NCBI RefSeq assembly: GCF_002224285.1
Contig: NZ_CP022436.1
Span: 4,999,553-5,063,552, forward strand
Source: Arthrobacter sp. YN
Lineage (GTDB): Bacteria > Actinomycetota > Actinomycetes > Actinomycetales > Micrococcaceae
Direction of reading: 5' to 3'
Length of the DNA: 64,000 bases
Shown: positions 35,722 through 44,615 of the stretch, piece after piece
How the letters are laid out: the number at the start of each line of letters is the position of its first letter
How positions within the stretch are numbered: position 1 is the stretch's first letter
The notes under the pieces: generated by a model
What the model saw: the letters and a program-made list of their open reading frames with translations, nothing else
What the model was told of the DNA's origin: nothing
Databases searched by the model: none
Translations under genes and position numbers: made by a program

Positions 35722-36378
35722 TCAGTGTCCGCGGATGATTCTGCGCTGCGTTGCCACGGCAATGGCCGCCGTGCGGTTATCCACCCCGAGCTTCGAGTAG
35801 ATGTGGACCAGATGTGTCTTCACTGTGGCCTCGGAAATGAAGAGTTGCTTGGCCATTGCACGGTTGCTCATCCCCGTGGCGAGCAGCTCCAGCAGCTGGA
35901 CTTCGCGGGCGCTCAACGCCGGGGCAGGATTCCGTATGCGGCCCATAAGACGAGCAGCAACCTCAGGTGCCAGCGCAGTTTGACCGGCGGCCGCAGACAG
36001 CACGGCCTGTCGGATCTGCTCGGGCGGAGCGTCCTTGAGCATATAGCCGCTGGCACCCGCTTCCACCGCCGCAAGGATGTCGGCATCGGTGTCGTACGTG
36101 GTCAGAATCAGCACTGGCGGCGGGGGAGTTCCGGCCTCGCCCGCCTTGATTTTTCCGGTGGCCGTGACCCCGTCCATGCCAGTGCCCATCTGCAGGTCCA
36201 TGAGCACCAGGTCCGCCGGCTCCCCAAGTGCGTGGAGCTTGGTCAATTCAGCCAGCGCCGCATCGCCGTCGGACGCTTCAGCAACTACCGTGACGCCGGG
36301 GAAGTCCGCCAGCATGGCGCGGAGCCCGGCCCTCACCACGGGATGGTCATCCACCAACAAGACGCGAATTTCGCTCAT
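35722..36378 (-). CDS. NarL/LuxR-type response regulator
   Basis: The 218-residue regulator has a receiver domain with acidic VDDHPVVRAG, the phospho-acceptor Asp in DLVLMDLQMGTGMDG, switch Thr in LILTTYD and Lys in YMLKDAPP. A LuxR domain follows: LSAREVQLLELLATGMSNRAMAKQLFISEATVKTHLVHIYSKL region. Its start overlaps the kinase stop by 4 nt. It likely controls the divergent FtsX-type ABC genes at 37848. Confidence 0.93.
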   Translation of the reverse strand: MSEIRVLLVDDHPVVRAGLRAMLADFPGVTVVAEASDGDAALAELTKLHALGEPADLVLMDLQMGTGMDGVTATGKIKAGEAGTPPPPVLILTTYDTDADILAAVEAGASGYMLKDAPPEQIRQAVLSAAAGQTALAPEVAARLMGRIRNPAPALSAREVQLLELLATGMSNRAMAKQLFISEATVKTHLVHIYSKLGVDNRTAAIAVATQRRIIRGH

Positions 36379-37652
36379 GACACACCATCATCCGCCGCCA
36401 GCGGCACACGAACGGCCACCACTGTTCCTTCGCCAGGCGCCGATTCAATCTCCAGGCTGCCTTCCAGTGCGGCCAGCCGCTCGCGCAAACTGTTGAGTCC
36501 GACGCCGGTACCGTCACCACGCTCTGTACCGGCCGCCGTCGACGGCTCAAAACCGACGCCGTCATCGAAAACGTCCAAAGTCACCTCAGTGCCCAGAAAG
36601 GACAAGGTCACGACGGCGGCACGAGCGTGGGCGTGTGCCCACACGTTCGCGAGGGAAGCCTGGGCGGCCCGGAGCAGGGTGGTCTGGTACGTGTTCGGAA
36701 GCTCAACGGGCGTCCCCACCAGCTGGAACCGGCATCGCAGGGCGGTCCCCCTGGCAGCGGCTTCGGTCTCGGTCTTCCCGCAGAGCCTGCGCAGGGTGTC
36801 CACCAGGCCGGACTGCTCCAGATCGGGCGACCGCAGGCCCCGGACAAAACTCCGTGCTTCCGCGAGATTGGTGGACGCCGTGTCCTGGACAATCCTCAAC
36901 CGCTCCTTGGCCGCCTGCGGATCCCCCTCATCCAGGGCTTTCTCCGCAGACCTGCCCATCAGGATGATGCTGGAGAATCCCTGGGCCAGCGTGTCGTGTA
37001 TTTCGCGGGCCAGCCGTTCACGCTCAGCCAGCATGCCGGCGTCGTGCTGGGTTTGCGCGAGTTCAGCGCGCGTCCGCCGGAGATCGTCTGCAACGGTTCG
37101 CTGGTTCTCGGCTTCCAGGAACAACGCCCGGTAGGCCAGCCCGGTGACCACCGCGAAGACAGCTCCGAACACCGGCCCCAGGACCATGGCCAGCTGCAAT
37201 CCGCCGCCTGCCGATCCCCGGCTATGAAACCACAAAGCACCCACCAACAGCGCCGTGCTCAGCGCTATGGCAGGGAGGGCAAGCCTCCGGGGGAGCAGGT
37301 GAAGCAGCAGGAAGAACAGCGGGAAGGCCACCCAGGCAAAGTCCCCGCTGACCAGCAGGAGCAACAACCAGAGCAGCATGACCACGGCCAACCACCACCG
37401 CGCATACGGCGTGGGGTTGAAGCGGGCGGCATCGCCGGAGTGGCGCTTCTCAAGGATAGTGCCAGCGAGATATACCAAGGCCAGCAAGCCAGATAACCCC
37501 AGCCCCGCCGCCACGGCCACCGGCGATGGCGCCCCGGCCGTTCCAACTCCGGTCAGCAAGCGAACAACCGCCACCAACAGCAGCACCGCGAAGCCGACGT
37601 GCAGGCACACCCGCAGCACGCGGAGGATGGTGGCGGCGCCGGTGGACTGCAT
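36375..37652 (-). CDS. sensor histidine kinase
   Basis: The 425-residue kinase has several transmembrane helices in residues 10-200 and a coiled region. The HisKA_3 phospho-His is in LAREIHDTLAQGFSSIILMGRS. The HATPase domain has AAQASLANVWAHAHA, DDGVGF and GTGVGLNSLRERLAALEG. The start at 37652 is the ATG nearest to the first helix. The SD-like GGGAGG lies only 1 nt from it, so the true start may differ slightly. The kinase is coupled to its regulator and is divergent from the ABC transporter genes. Confidence 0.9.
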   Translation of the reverse strand: MQSTGAATILRVLRVCLHVGFAVLLLVAVVRLLTGVGTAGAPSPVAVAAGLGLSGLLALVYLAGTILEKRHSGDAARFNPTPYARWWLAVVMLLWLLLLLVSGDFAWVAFPLFFLLLHLLPRRLALPAIALSTALLVGALWFHSRGSAGGGLQLAMVLGPVFGAVFAVVTGLAYRALFLEAENQRTVADDLRRTRAELAQTQHDAGMLAERERLAREIHDTLAQGFSSIILMGRSAEKALDEGDPQAAKERLRIVQDTASTNLAEARSFVRGLRSPDLEQSGLVDTLRRLCGKTETEAAARGTALRCRFQLVGTPVELPNTYQTTLLRAAQASLANVWAHAHARAAVVTLSFLGTEVTLDVFDDGVGFEPSTAAGTERGDGTGVGLNSLRERLAALEGSLEIESAPGEGTVVAVRVPLAADDGVS

Positions 37653-37847
37653 GCCTCCCAGCGTATCCCCGGCAAGTCTCCGCAGGCCCCGGATTCGGCG
37701 TCCCTGCGGCTGAATCAACCATTCGGATGATCGCCACCCCAACCCCTCGATGCCGTCCGATCCATCCGGCTCCCGATGTGCCGGGGAACCATCGTTGGAA
37801 TCGTTGTACGTGCCGGGATCAAGCCCGCAATCAAGCAAAGGATTCTG

Positions 37848-38927
37848 ATGTTTCTCGCCATCCGCGACATCCGTTGTGCCAAGGGCCGCTTCGCGCTCAT
37901 GGGCAGCGTGGTCGCCCTGATCACCTTGCTCCTCGTCATGCTGTCGGGGCTGACGGCGGGCCTGGGCAACCAGTCGACGTCGGCCATTGCGGCGCTGCCC
38001 GTGCAGCAGATCGTGTTTGGCGCTCCCGCCGGCGGTGAGCCGAAGGCGTCGTACACCGAGTCGGAGGTTTCCACGACCCAACTCGAAGCCTGGCGGGAAC
38101 AGCCGGGCGTCACTTCGGCGCAAGCACTGGGAATCAGCCAAACCCGGTTCCAGTCCTTGGACAACGCCGGTGCCCCCAGCGGCACTGCGAACGTTGCGGT
38201 CTTTGGCGGTGGGCCCGCCCCAGCCACTGTGGAGGACGGGACCGTCATCATCGGCGAATCCCTGGCCAAGGATCTGTCCCTGACTCCCGGCAGCCGTGTC
38301 AGCGTTGGCGGCACGGAACTGACCGTTGCCGACGTTGTGGAGGACCAGTGGTACTCGCACACCGGCGTCATCTGGACCACCCTTGAGTCCTGGCGGACCA
38401 TCGCGCATGCGGCACCCGGCACCGCTACCGTTCTCGCCATAACGCACGACGCCGGGACCTCCTTGGACCTCGACGCCGCCAACGCGGCGGCCGGCACGGT
38501 GAGCACGGATCCCGTGGGTTCGTTCCAGGCACTTTCCTCGTATAAGAGCGAGAATGGCTCACTCATGCTGATGCAGGCATTTCTTTACGGCATCTCCGCA
38601 CTGGTGATCGTTGCCTTCCTGACGGTCTGGACCGTGCAGCGGACCCGCGATATCGCCGTCCTCAAGGCTCTGGGCGCGTCCGCCGGGTACGTTTTGCGCG
38701 ATGCCCTGGCCCAAGCCGCCATGGTGCTGCTGGCGGGCGCAGCCGTGGGCGGTGCCATTGGCCTGACCGGGGGAGTCTTTGCCGCGCAGGCTGCTCCTTT
38801 CCTCATCACTCCCCTGACAACCTTGGTCCCCGTGGTGGGAATCGTGGTGCTGGGGTTGGCCGGCGCGGTTCTCGCGGTCCGCAAAGTCACCTCCGTTGAT
38901 CCGCTCCTTGCCCTCGGTGGCAACTAA
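37848..38927 (+). CDS. FtsX/MacB-like ABC transporter permease
   Basis: The 359-residue protein has one N-terminal helix (residues 12-35), a large extracytoplasmic domain (about 40-240) and three C-terminal helices, the FtsX/MacB plan. The cytoplasmic loop VWTVQRTRDIAVLKALGAS is the coupling segment of this family. AAAGGA precedes the ATG by 7 nt. It is followed 24 bp later by the ATPase gene. The pair probably exports or extracts a lipid or peptide and may be controlled by the divergent two-component system. Confidence 0.92.
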   Translation: MFLAIRDIRCAKGRFALMGSVVALITLLLVMLSGLTAGLGNQSTSAIAALPVQQIVFGAPAGGEPKASYTESEVSTTQLEAWREQPGVTSAQALGISQTRFQSLDNAGAPSGTANVAVFGGGPAPATVEDGTVIIGESLAKDLSLTPGSRVSVGGTELTVADVVEDQWYSHTGVIWTTLESWRTIAHAAPGTATVLAITHDAGTSLDLDAANAAAGTVSTDPVGSFQALSSYKSENGSLMLMQAFLYGISALVIVAFLTVWTVQRTRDIAVLKALGASAGYVLRDALAQAAMVLLAGAAVGGAIGLTGGVFAAQAAPFLITPLTTLVPVVGIVVLGLAGAVLAVRKVTSVDPLLALGGN

Positions 38928-38951
38928 TACATTCCCTGAAAGGAATACGCT

Positions 38952-39653
38952 GTGGCAACCGCACTGAACCTCGTCAACGTCTCGCTTGAGTACCCTGATG
39001 GCGGCTCCGTCTTAAAGGCCCTCGACGCCGTCAATCTCACCGTCACCAGGGGTGGGTTCCTCTCCCTGGTGGGTCCCTCCGGATCTGGAAAATCGTCTCT
39101 GCTTGCCGTAGCGGCCACTTTGGTCAAACCCACTGCCGGGCTGGTAATGATCGATGGACAGGACGTCTCCGCCCTCAAGGAAGCCGAACGCACAGAACTG
39201 CGCCGGGACAAGGTGGGCATCATCTTCCAGCAACCCAACCTGCTTCCCTCGCTGACCGCTGTCGAGCAGTTGCTGATCCGCGAGCACTTGCGGGGCAATC
39301 CGCTGAAGGAAGCCCGCCGCACGGCCGAAGGCCTGCTGGACGTTGTGGGCCTGTCCGCAGCGGCGCATAAAAGGCCCCACCAGTTGTCAGGGGGACAGCG
39401 TCAGCGGGTGAACATTGCCCGGGCGCTCATGGGCAACCCCACCGTCCTGCTGGTGGACGAACCAACAGCGGCGCTGGACCATGAACGCAGCGAATCCATC
39501 GTCCGGCTGCTGCGGCGGGTGACGGATGAGTTCTCCACGGCCACTGTCATGGTCACCCACGACACCGAGTTCCTGCCCCTCACGGATGCAGTCGCCACCA
39601 TGCGCGACGGGCGAATCAGCCCCGCGCTGGTCCCCGCCGCGCAGCCCAACTAA
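38952..39653 (+). CDS. ABC transporter ATP-binding protein, LolD/MacB type
   Basis: A 233-residue ATPase with Walker A GPSGSGKSSLL, Q-loop IIFQQPNLLPSLT, signature LSGGQRQRVNIARAL, Walker B VLLVDEPTAALDHERS and H-loop VMVTHD. The start is a GTG with AAAGGA upstream. The LolD-like length and motifs match its permease partner. Confidence 0.95.
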   Translation: MATALNLVNVSLEYPDGGSVLKALDAVNLTVTRGGFLSLVGPSGSGKSSLLAVAATLVKPTAGLVMIDGQDVSALKEAERTELRRDKVGIIFQQPNLLPSLTAVEQLLIREHLRGNPLKEARRTAEGLLDVVGLSAAAHKRPHQLSGGQRQRVNIARALMGNPTVLLVDEPTAALDHERSESIVRLLRRVTDEFSTATVMVTHDTEFLPLTDAVATMRDGRISPALVPAAQPN

Positions 39654-39661
39654 GTAGCAGT

Positions 39662-40060
39662 TCAGTTGGGTGAGCGGAGGAGGGCTTCGTCCTGGGCGTC
39701 GTCATAGGCGTCCCGGGCTTCGAGGATGGTGGGCACATGGCTCTCAGCCCAGTGGCGCAACATGGTCAGCGGCTGCAGCAGTGACTCGCCGAGCTCCGTG
39801 AGCTCATACTCAACCCGCGGCGGTACCTGCGCGTAGACGGTCCGCGTAATCAGGCCGTCGCGCTCCAAGGCGCGCAGGGTTTGCGTCAGGACCTTCGGAG
39901 TTACGACGTTCACCATTTTGCGCAGTTCCGAAAAACGGACCGGCCCGTCGCCAAGTACTTGAATCACCAAAGAGGCCCACTTGTCGCCTATGCGCTGGAA
40001 AACAACCCGCGACGGACAGTTGGGGTCCAGGATGTTTCCGGCCAGGTCGTTAGTATCCAC
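39662..40060 (-). CDS. HxlR-family regulator
   Basis: The 132-residue protein has the HxlR winged-helix pattern: NCPSRVVFQRIGDKWASLVIQVLGDGPVRFSELRKMV, then VTPKVLTQTLRALERDGLITR and YELTELGESLLQPL. The single Cys in NCPSR is the position that acts as thiol/electrophile sensor in many HxlR and YodB-type proteins. It is divergent from an NAD(P)-binding gene, with a perfect palindrome between them. Confidence 0.93.
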   Translation of the reverse strand: MDTNDLAGNILDPNCPSRVVFQRIGDKWASLVIQVLGDGPVRFSELRKMVNVVTPKVLTQTLRALERDGLITRTVYAQVPPRVEYELTELGESLLQPLTMLRHWAESHVPTILEARDAYDDAQDEALLRSPN

Positions 40061-40089
40061 GAGGTAACTCAGTTCCTTTGAAGCTATCA

Positions 40090-40104
40090 GTATCCAATGG
40101 ATAC
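40090..40104. promoter_or_regulatory. candidate HxlR operator
   Basis: GTATCCA-A-TGGATAC, a perfect 7-bp inverted repeat with a one-base centre, lies between the divergent hxlR-type and NAD(P)-binding genes. A half-site copy GGATACC follows at about 40130-40136. This symmetric site is well placed to control both promoters. Confidence 0.65.
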
Positions 40105-40143
40105 CTTTGTGTTATTGCAAGGATACCAACCCCAAGGAGAGCA

Positions 40144-40749
40144 ATGAAAATCGCAGTCTACGGAGCAACGGGCATGGTCGGCAGCCAGATCGTCAATGAG
40201 TCCATCACCCGCGGCCATGAGGTTACAGCCATCTCCCGCAAGGGCGCAGAGGTCCCCGGCGCTGCCGCCCAGGCGGCGGATCTGGCTGACGGCCAGGCAT
40301 TCGCCTCCATCGCTAAAGAGCACGACGTCGTTGTGCTGGCTACGGGCCCCAGCCGCACCGGCGGCGACCATGGCGAATGGCTCGATGCCATGGCTACCGC
40401 CTACAGCAACGCCGAAGGAACGCGGCTCATGATCGTCGGCGGTGCCGGCTCCCTGGAAATCGATGGCGTCCGCCTGCTCGATTCCCCGGACTTCCCGGAG
40501 GCCTATAAAGCTGAGGCGACCACCGCAGCCAAGGCCCTCGAAGCCGTCAAGCAGACCCCGGAATCCGTTGACTGGACCGTCCTTGCCCCCGCCCCGGTGA
40601 TCCAGCCGGGCGAACGCACCGGCGAGTACACCGTGGCCAAGGATTCCCCGGCCGGCAGCAGCATCTCTTCGCAGGACTACGCTGTAGCCATGCTGGACGA
40701 GATCGAAACCCCGGCACATCGGCGCGCCCGTTTCACGGCCGCCAACTAG
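40144..40749 (+). CDS. NAD(P)-binding Rossmann protein (NmrA/SDR-like)
   Basis: The 201-residue protein opens with KIAVYGATGMVGSQIVNESITRGHEVTAISR, an atypical-SDR/NmrA nucleotide-binding motif (GATGxxG). It lacks an obvious YxxxK catalytic pair, like the quinone- or redox-sensing NmrA group. AAGGAG precedes the ATG. Its divergent HxlR partner with a conserved Cys suggests response to electrophile or quinone stress. Confidence 0.88.
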   Translation: MKIAVYGATGMVGSQIVNESITRGHEVTAISRKGAEVPGAAAQAADLADGQAFASIAKEHDVVVLATGPSRTGGDHGEWLDAMATAYSNAEGTRLMIVGGAGSLEIDGVRLLDSPDFPEAYKAEATTAAKALEAVKQTPESVDWTVLAPAPVIQPGERTGEYTVAKDSPAGSSISSQDYAVAMLDEIETPAHRRARFTAAN

Positions 40750-40755
40750 CCCAAG

Positions 40756-42201
40756 CTAGAGCCCCAGGCCCAGCCCGGGTACCCGCGCACCAAAGATGTC
40801 CTTGAGGGCATGTTTCGCAGCGTGGTACCCGGGCATTCCTGTCACACCCGGCCCAGGCGGCGTGGACGACGAACACAGATATACACCCGGCATCGGCGTC
40901 CTCCACGGCACGTTGGACACCACGGGCCGCTGCACCAGGCCGCGCAGGTCCAGGAGCCCGGCGCTGAAGTCGCCCCCAACATAGTTTTCGTTATACGCAG
41001 CCAGTTCTGCCGCCGTCGTGGTTTGTGAGGCGACCACGACGTCCCGGAAGCCGGGAGCGTACCGCTCAATCCGCGCCGTCACGGCCTCAGCCATGTCCAC
41101 CGTGGAATTCGCAGGTACATGGCAATAGGACCACAGGACCTGGCGGCCCTCCGGTGCCCGGGTGGGGTCCACCACTGATGGCTGGGACACTAGGACGTAC
41201 GGCTCGGTGGGATGCTTGCCCATCTCCACCAGGTTCTCGGATTCGGCCATGGCAAGCCGCGAACCACCCACATGGACCGTTCCTGCCTTCGCCAGTCCGG
41301 GATCCAGCCACGGAACCGGTCCCGACAGGATGAAATCCACTTTGCATGCTGCATTCCCGAATCGGAATGTTTCGAGTGCACGCCGGTAGCGGTCGGGTAC
41401 TTCAGCTCCGCCGAGCCTCGCCAAGGTGGGCGGAGCGACGTCCAACAGGATTGCCTTGGCGGGCCGGACCTGATCCAGCGAGTCGACGCGTTCACCCACG
41501 TGGATGGTCCCGCCGTGGTCCGTCAGGTCGTCTGCCATGGCCCTCGCGATGGACATGGAACCGCCGACGGGAATGGCCCAGCCTTCCGCGTGGGCCAGCA
41601 CGCTGAGGAGGAGGCCCGCACCGGTGGAACTGAGGGACGGCTGCGAGCCAAGGGCGTGCGACATTACTCCCGTCAACAGCGCAGGAGCCGCATCTTCCCG
41701 GAAACGGCGGCTCCAGAGTGGCGTCCCCTGGTCAAGGGTGGCAAGCCCGAACAGAACGGCCGCCACGGGGTCCTTCGGCATACGCAACAGCTGGTTGGAG
41801 GTAAAGTCCACCACTCCGTTGACCCGCTCCACCAAGGGCCCAAGAAGCCGTCGGTACGCCTCACCGTCTACGCCCAGTTCCAGGACCGTCCGCTCCAGCG
41901 ATTGGTACGCCAGCGCCGCGCCGCCCGTGTCCAGGGGAGTGCCGTGCTGGACTTCAGGCACCCGTAGGTCTATCCGCCGGGAAAGCTCGAAAGCGCGGAA
42001 GAACGGTGACGCCAGTGCCATGGGATGGACAGCGGAGCAGACGTCGTAGAGGTAGCCCGGTTCCAGGAGTTCGCTGGTACGCGAGCCACCGCCGATTGCG
42101 TCGGCGGCCTCGTAAAGGCGGACGTCCAGGCCGGCGCGCGCCATGACCACGGCGGCGGCCAGACCGTTGGGACCGGCTCCGACGACGGCGACATCACCCA
42201 T
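40756..42201 (-). CDS. FAD-dependent phytoene-desaturase-like oxidoreductase
   Basis: The 481-residue flavoprotein has VAVVGAGPNGLAAAVVMARAGLDVRLYEAADAIGGG, the dinucleotide-binding motif of the amine-oxidase/CrtI family. The C-terminal FAD segment includes GVYLCSSSTPPGPGVTGMPGYHAAKHAL. No other carotenoid gene is near, so a carotenoid substrate is not supported. It lies 6 bp downstream of the GT87-like gene, probably co-transcribed with it. Confidence 0.85.
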   Translation of the reverse strand: MGDVAVVGAGPNGLAAAVVMARAGLDVRLYEAADAIGGGSRTSELLEPGYLYDVCSAVHPMALASPFFRAFELSRRIDLRVPEVQHGTPLDTGGAALAYQSLERTVLELGVDGEAYRRLLGPLVERVNGVVDFTSNQLLRMPKDPVAAVLFGLATLDQGTPLWSRRFREDAAPALLTGVMSHALGSQPSLSSTGAGLLLSVLAHAEGWAIPVGGSMSIARAMADDLTDHGGTIHVGERVDSLDQVRPAKAILLDVAPPTLARLGGAEVPDRYRRALETFRFGNAACKVDFILSGPVPWLDPGLAKAGTVHVGGSRLAMAESENLVEMGKHPTEPYVLVSQPSVVDPTRAPEGRQVLWSYCHVPANSTVDMAEAVTARIERYAPGFRDVVVASQTTTAAELAAYNENYVGGDFSAGLLDLRGLVQRPVVSNVPWRTPMPGVYLCSSSTPPGPGVTGMPGYHAAKHALKDIFGARVPGLGLGL

Positions 42202-42207
42202 TGCTGG

Positions 42208-43704
42208 TTACCTCCGCTCGCTGGACTGCTGGGGTTCGGCGGCTCGGTGGGCGGAGCTCCAAGGAAATAAAGACCGCGAAGGACGGAAGAGGTCTATCCG
42301 GAGCCAATCCGGGGCCTCGTTGAAGGGCCCTCCATGAGGATCGTCCTCGCCGTGGATGCGCAAAGGGTCCTGTGCGGGATCCCAAATATCCATGACCACC
42401 CGTGCCATAAGGTAGGCGGTCACCGTCATGTGCAGGCCGACTGCCAGCACGTAGTAGGACATATCGATGTTGTGCTGGACGGAGCCGCCACTGGTCGCCT
42501 GGCCCAAGTACATCCAAATGGCAGCCCAGTGCAGCCCCTCGGCTGCCTGCCAGATGAGGAAGTCGCGCCAGCGGGGCCGGGCCAGAGCCAGGAGCGGGAT
42601 GAGCCAGATGACAAATTGTGGTGAGTACACCTTGTTGGTGAGGATGAACGCAGCAACTATGAGGAACACGAGCTGGGCGATCCGGGGTCGCCGCGGGGCA
42701 CACAACGCCAGGGCCCCAATGAGTGCACACGCCAGAATGAACAGGTACAGCGCCAGCGAGTTGATGGTGGCCGCATTCATTTGCGTCCACTGGACCCGGT
42801 CGGCCACCAGGTTGTAGGCAAACCACGGAGAGCTGTACCCAGCCGGGCGTTCCTGCGTGAATTCAAAGAAGTAGCGCCAGCCGGAGGGATTCATCGCGGC
42901 GATCGGCAGGTTCACTGCAAGCCACGAAACCAAGGCAGCCCCGGCCGTGATGAAGAACGCCCGCAGTTTGCCGCTGCGCAGCGCCAGGACCAGTACGGCA
43001 CCGAGAATCAGGACGGGGTAGAGCTTGGTGGCTGTGCCCAGGCCGATGAACACCCCGGCCAGCATCAGTTTGTCCCGTGAGAAGAAGTACATTCCCAAGG
43101 CCAGCAGCCCCACGGCCCACATATCCCAGTTGATGAAGCCGGCAAGGATGATCCCGGGTGCGACGGCCACCATGGCGGCGTCCCACGGGCGACGTTTGTT
43201 GATTCGTGCCGTCAGCAGCACGGTGATCATCCAGACGGCCACGATCAATGTTGCGTTGATATCGAAGTAGCCCAGGATGCGTTCACTGCCCACCCCTTGG
43301 CCAGGGACCATCAACGCGGTGATACCGGCGATGATTCCCATGAGGACGGGGTACTCGAACAGGCTGCCCTGCGTGAAGAAGGGGAAGATGCCATCGCCGA
43401 GGCCGCGGTTCTTGAAGAGCTCGGGGAAGTCGGAGTAGCAGGTGGCGTAGAACTGCCCTGGCGTTTGCCACCCATTAACGCGGCAGTACTCCTTGGCGAG
43501 AACTGCAAGCAGCGCGGCCACCACGGTCAGGACGATGAGGACCCGTTCAACGGTGTACGGCCCGGAGGAGAGCTTTCCTGGAGACGAGTGCTTCCCCAAA
43601 GGCCCGCCAATGAGCTCCGTGAAGTTCCGAAGCAGGGAGTCGCTGCGGCTGGGAACCACAAAGCGGGCACGTTTTTGCTGCCGGTGCGGCTTCGTCTCCT
43701 GCAT
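42208..43704 (-). CDS. GT87-like polyprenol-phosphate-dependent mannosyltransferase
   Basis: The 498-residue membrane protein has about 11 transmembrane helices after a basic N-terminus. Acidic loops include TCYSDFPELFKNRGL and SLFEYPVLMG, and there are INWDMWAVGLLALGMYFFSRDK and GTATKLYPVLIL; the Asp-containing first loop is typical of GT-C enzymes. GT87/DUF2029 enzymes extend mannan-type envelope glycans using polyprenol-phosphate mannose. The donor and acceptor here are unknown. Confidence 0.82.
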   Translation of the reverse strand: MQETKPHRQQKRARFVVPSRSDSLLRNFTELIGGPLGKHSSPGKLSSGPYTVERVLIVLTVVAALLAVLAKEYCRVNGWQTPGQFYATCYSDFPELFKNRGLGDGIFPFFTQGSLFEYPVLMGIIAGITALMVPGQGVGSERILGYFDINATLIVAVWMITVLLTARINKRRPWDAAMVAVAPGIILAGFINWDMWAVGLLALGMYFFSRDKLMLAGVFIGLGTATKLYPVLILGAVLVLALRSGKLRAFFITAGAALVSWLAVNLPIAAMNPSGWRYFFEFTQERPAGYSSPWFAYNLVADRVQWTQMNAATINSLALYLFILACALIGALALCAPRRPRIAQLVFLIVAAFILTNKVYSPQFVIWLIPLLALARPRWRDFLIWQAAEGLHWAAIWMYLGQATSGGSVQHNIDMSYYVLAVGLHMTVTAYLMARVVMDIWDPAQDPLRIHGEDDPHGGPFNEAPDWLRIDLFRPSRSLFPWSSAHRAAEPQQSSERR

Positions 43705-43783
43705 GGATCGAGCTTACAGTCACGCCTTGGCTGCAGCATCACACGCAGCCAACATCATCCCGCACCAACGCCGTTAAAAGGGG

Positions 43784-43811
43784 GGAGCCCACGCGTAGCC
43801 GCGTGGGCTCC
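43784..43811 (-). terminator. terminator of the 46-residue gene
   Basis: A perfect 12-bp stem GGAGCCCACGCG/CGCGTGGGCTCC with a 4-nt loop TAGC (43784-43811). AAAAGGGG on the plus strand gives a short U-tract for minus-strand transcripts. It lies 56 bp past the small gene's stop and before the GT87-like start. Confidence 0.85.
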
Positions 43812-43867
43812 TTGAGGTTCAGCATGAAAGTGTGGCACCTGAACTCCTTAGGGGCGGTTGCAGGGCA

Positions 43868-44008
43868 TCAACGGATGAGTCCCATCTGGTGCAGGACAAC
43901 GTAGACGTCTTCACGGCGCTGGTCCAACAGTTGGCCGTTGAACAGGGTGCGGTCCTTGGGAGCATTGGTGCTCTTGAAGAAGCGCATGTCTTCTGGGCGT
44001 TTTCGCAT
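43868..44008 (-). CDS. 46-residue protein with a strong ribosome site
   Basis: The minus-strand ATG at 44008 is preceded by GGAAGGAGGTGAACC, one of the best Shine-Dalgarno sequences in the window, at 6-7 nt spacing. It encodes 46 residues beginning MRKRPEDMRFFKS and ending VYVVLHQMGLIR. The product is basic, soluble and free of cysteines. A dedicated terminator follows (43784-43811). No family is recognised. The combination of SD, clean frame and terminator argues for a real small gene. A regulatory peptide or ribosome-associated protein are guesses. Confidence 0.7.
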   Translation of the reverse strand: MRKRPEDMRFFKSTNAPKDRTLFNGQLLDQRREDVYVVLHQMGLIR

Positions 44009-44615
44009 GGTTCACCTCCTTCCAAGGTAAATCATCGGAATTTAGGCACAGCAATTAGAGCCTATGAACTCAAAAGAATTCGTGGCGTAAAAGGGCATAA
44101 ACAGCCGAGGCTAATAAGGGGATAAAAGCGGACCGAATCAGGAAACCCGAATCGTTGTGCATAATTGCGCGTGCTTCCGGCAGTCGACCCAACAAGAAGC
44201 TGGTTCCGAACTTTGGGGAAACTGCGCACCCGCGGCATGCTGCGTGGGTCCGCGCCTACAACTGACTACTCAGAAGGCCAACCACAGAGAGTGGCCGACC
44301 AGGAAACTCCGCCGGCGTCAGGGCCGGTCCGGATGGTTCAGGAGTGGGTCAGAGAGCAAAAATGGCGTCGATCATCAGCAGAGGCCGGGGTAGCAGTGAC
44401 GGTCAACTTCCGTCCGCTAGTCAAAGTAATCATTTTTCCCAACCTCCTTTTCCGGCCGTTACAGCCTGCTGTGGCATTCATCCGACTGACTGATCAGAGA
44501 ATGCGCGCCTGGTTCCCGGCGGGTCGCTCTGGGAACAAGATATAAGCTACCCCATGAACTGGGGATTTGACCAGCACAAATGGCTAATTCGCCAAAGTTT
44601 TTCTAAATTCGTGCT
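44009..44615. other. AT-richer intergenic stretch with no long gene
   Basis: These 607 bp separate the 46-residue gene from the histidine phosphatase. They are visibly richer in A/T than the flanks and contain one plausible tiny frame (44338-44433). I see no tRNA, riboswitch or insertion-sequence signal. It presumably holds the promoter of the 46-residue gene. Confidence 0.6.
44338..44433 (-). CDS. candidate 31-residue small protein
   Basis: On the minus strand, GGAGGT lies about 9 nt before an ATG at 44433. The frame runs 31 codons (MITLTSGRKLTVTATP...) to a TGA at 44338. Composition is Thr/Ala-rich with one Cys, and no family is recognised. The ribosome site is strong, but length and lack of homology evidence leave it uncertain. 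It lies upstream of the 46-residue gene on the same strand. Confidence 0.35.
   Translation of the reverse strand: MITLTSGRKLTVTATPASADDRRHFCSLTHS

Noticed and set aside
37653..38447. Long N-terminal extension of the second histidine kinase
   Set aside because: The extension is antisense to the FtsX-type permease and lacks kinase or membrane features.
40756..42201. Carotenoid biosynthesis gene
   Set aside because: Similarity is only to the CrtI-like FAD fold, and no crtB, crtE or related genes adjoin.
44165..44545. 126-codon plus-strand frame before the histidine phosphatase
   Set aside because: No SD, no recognisable domain, and it covers the antisense of a better-supported mini-frame.
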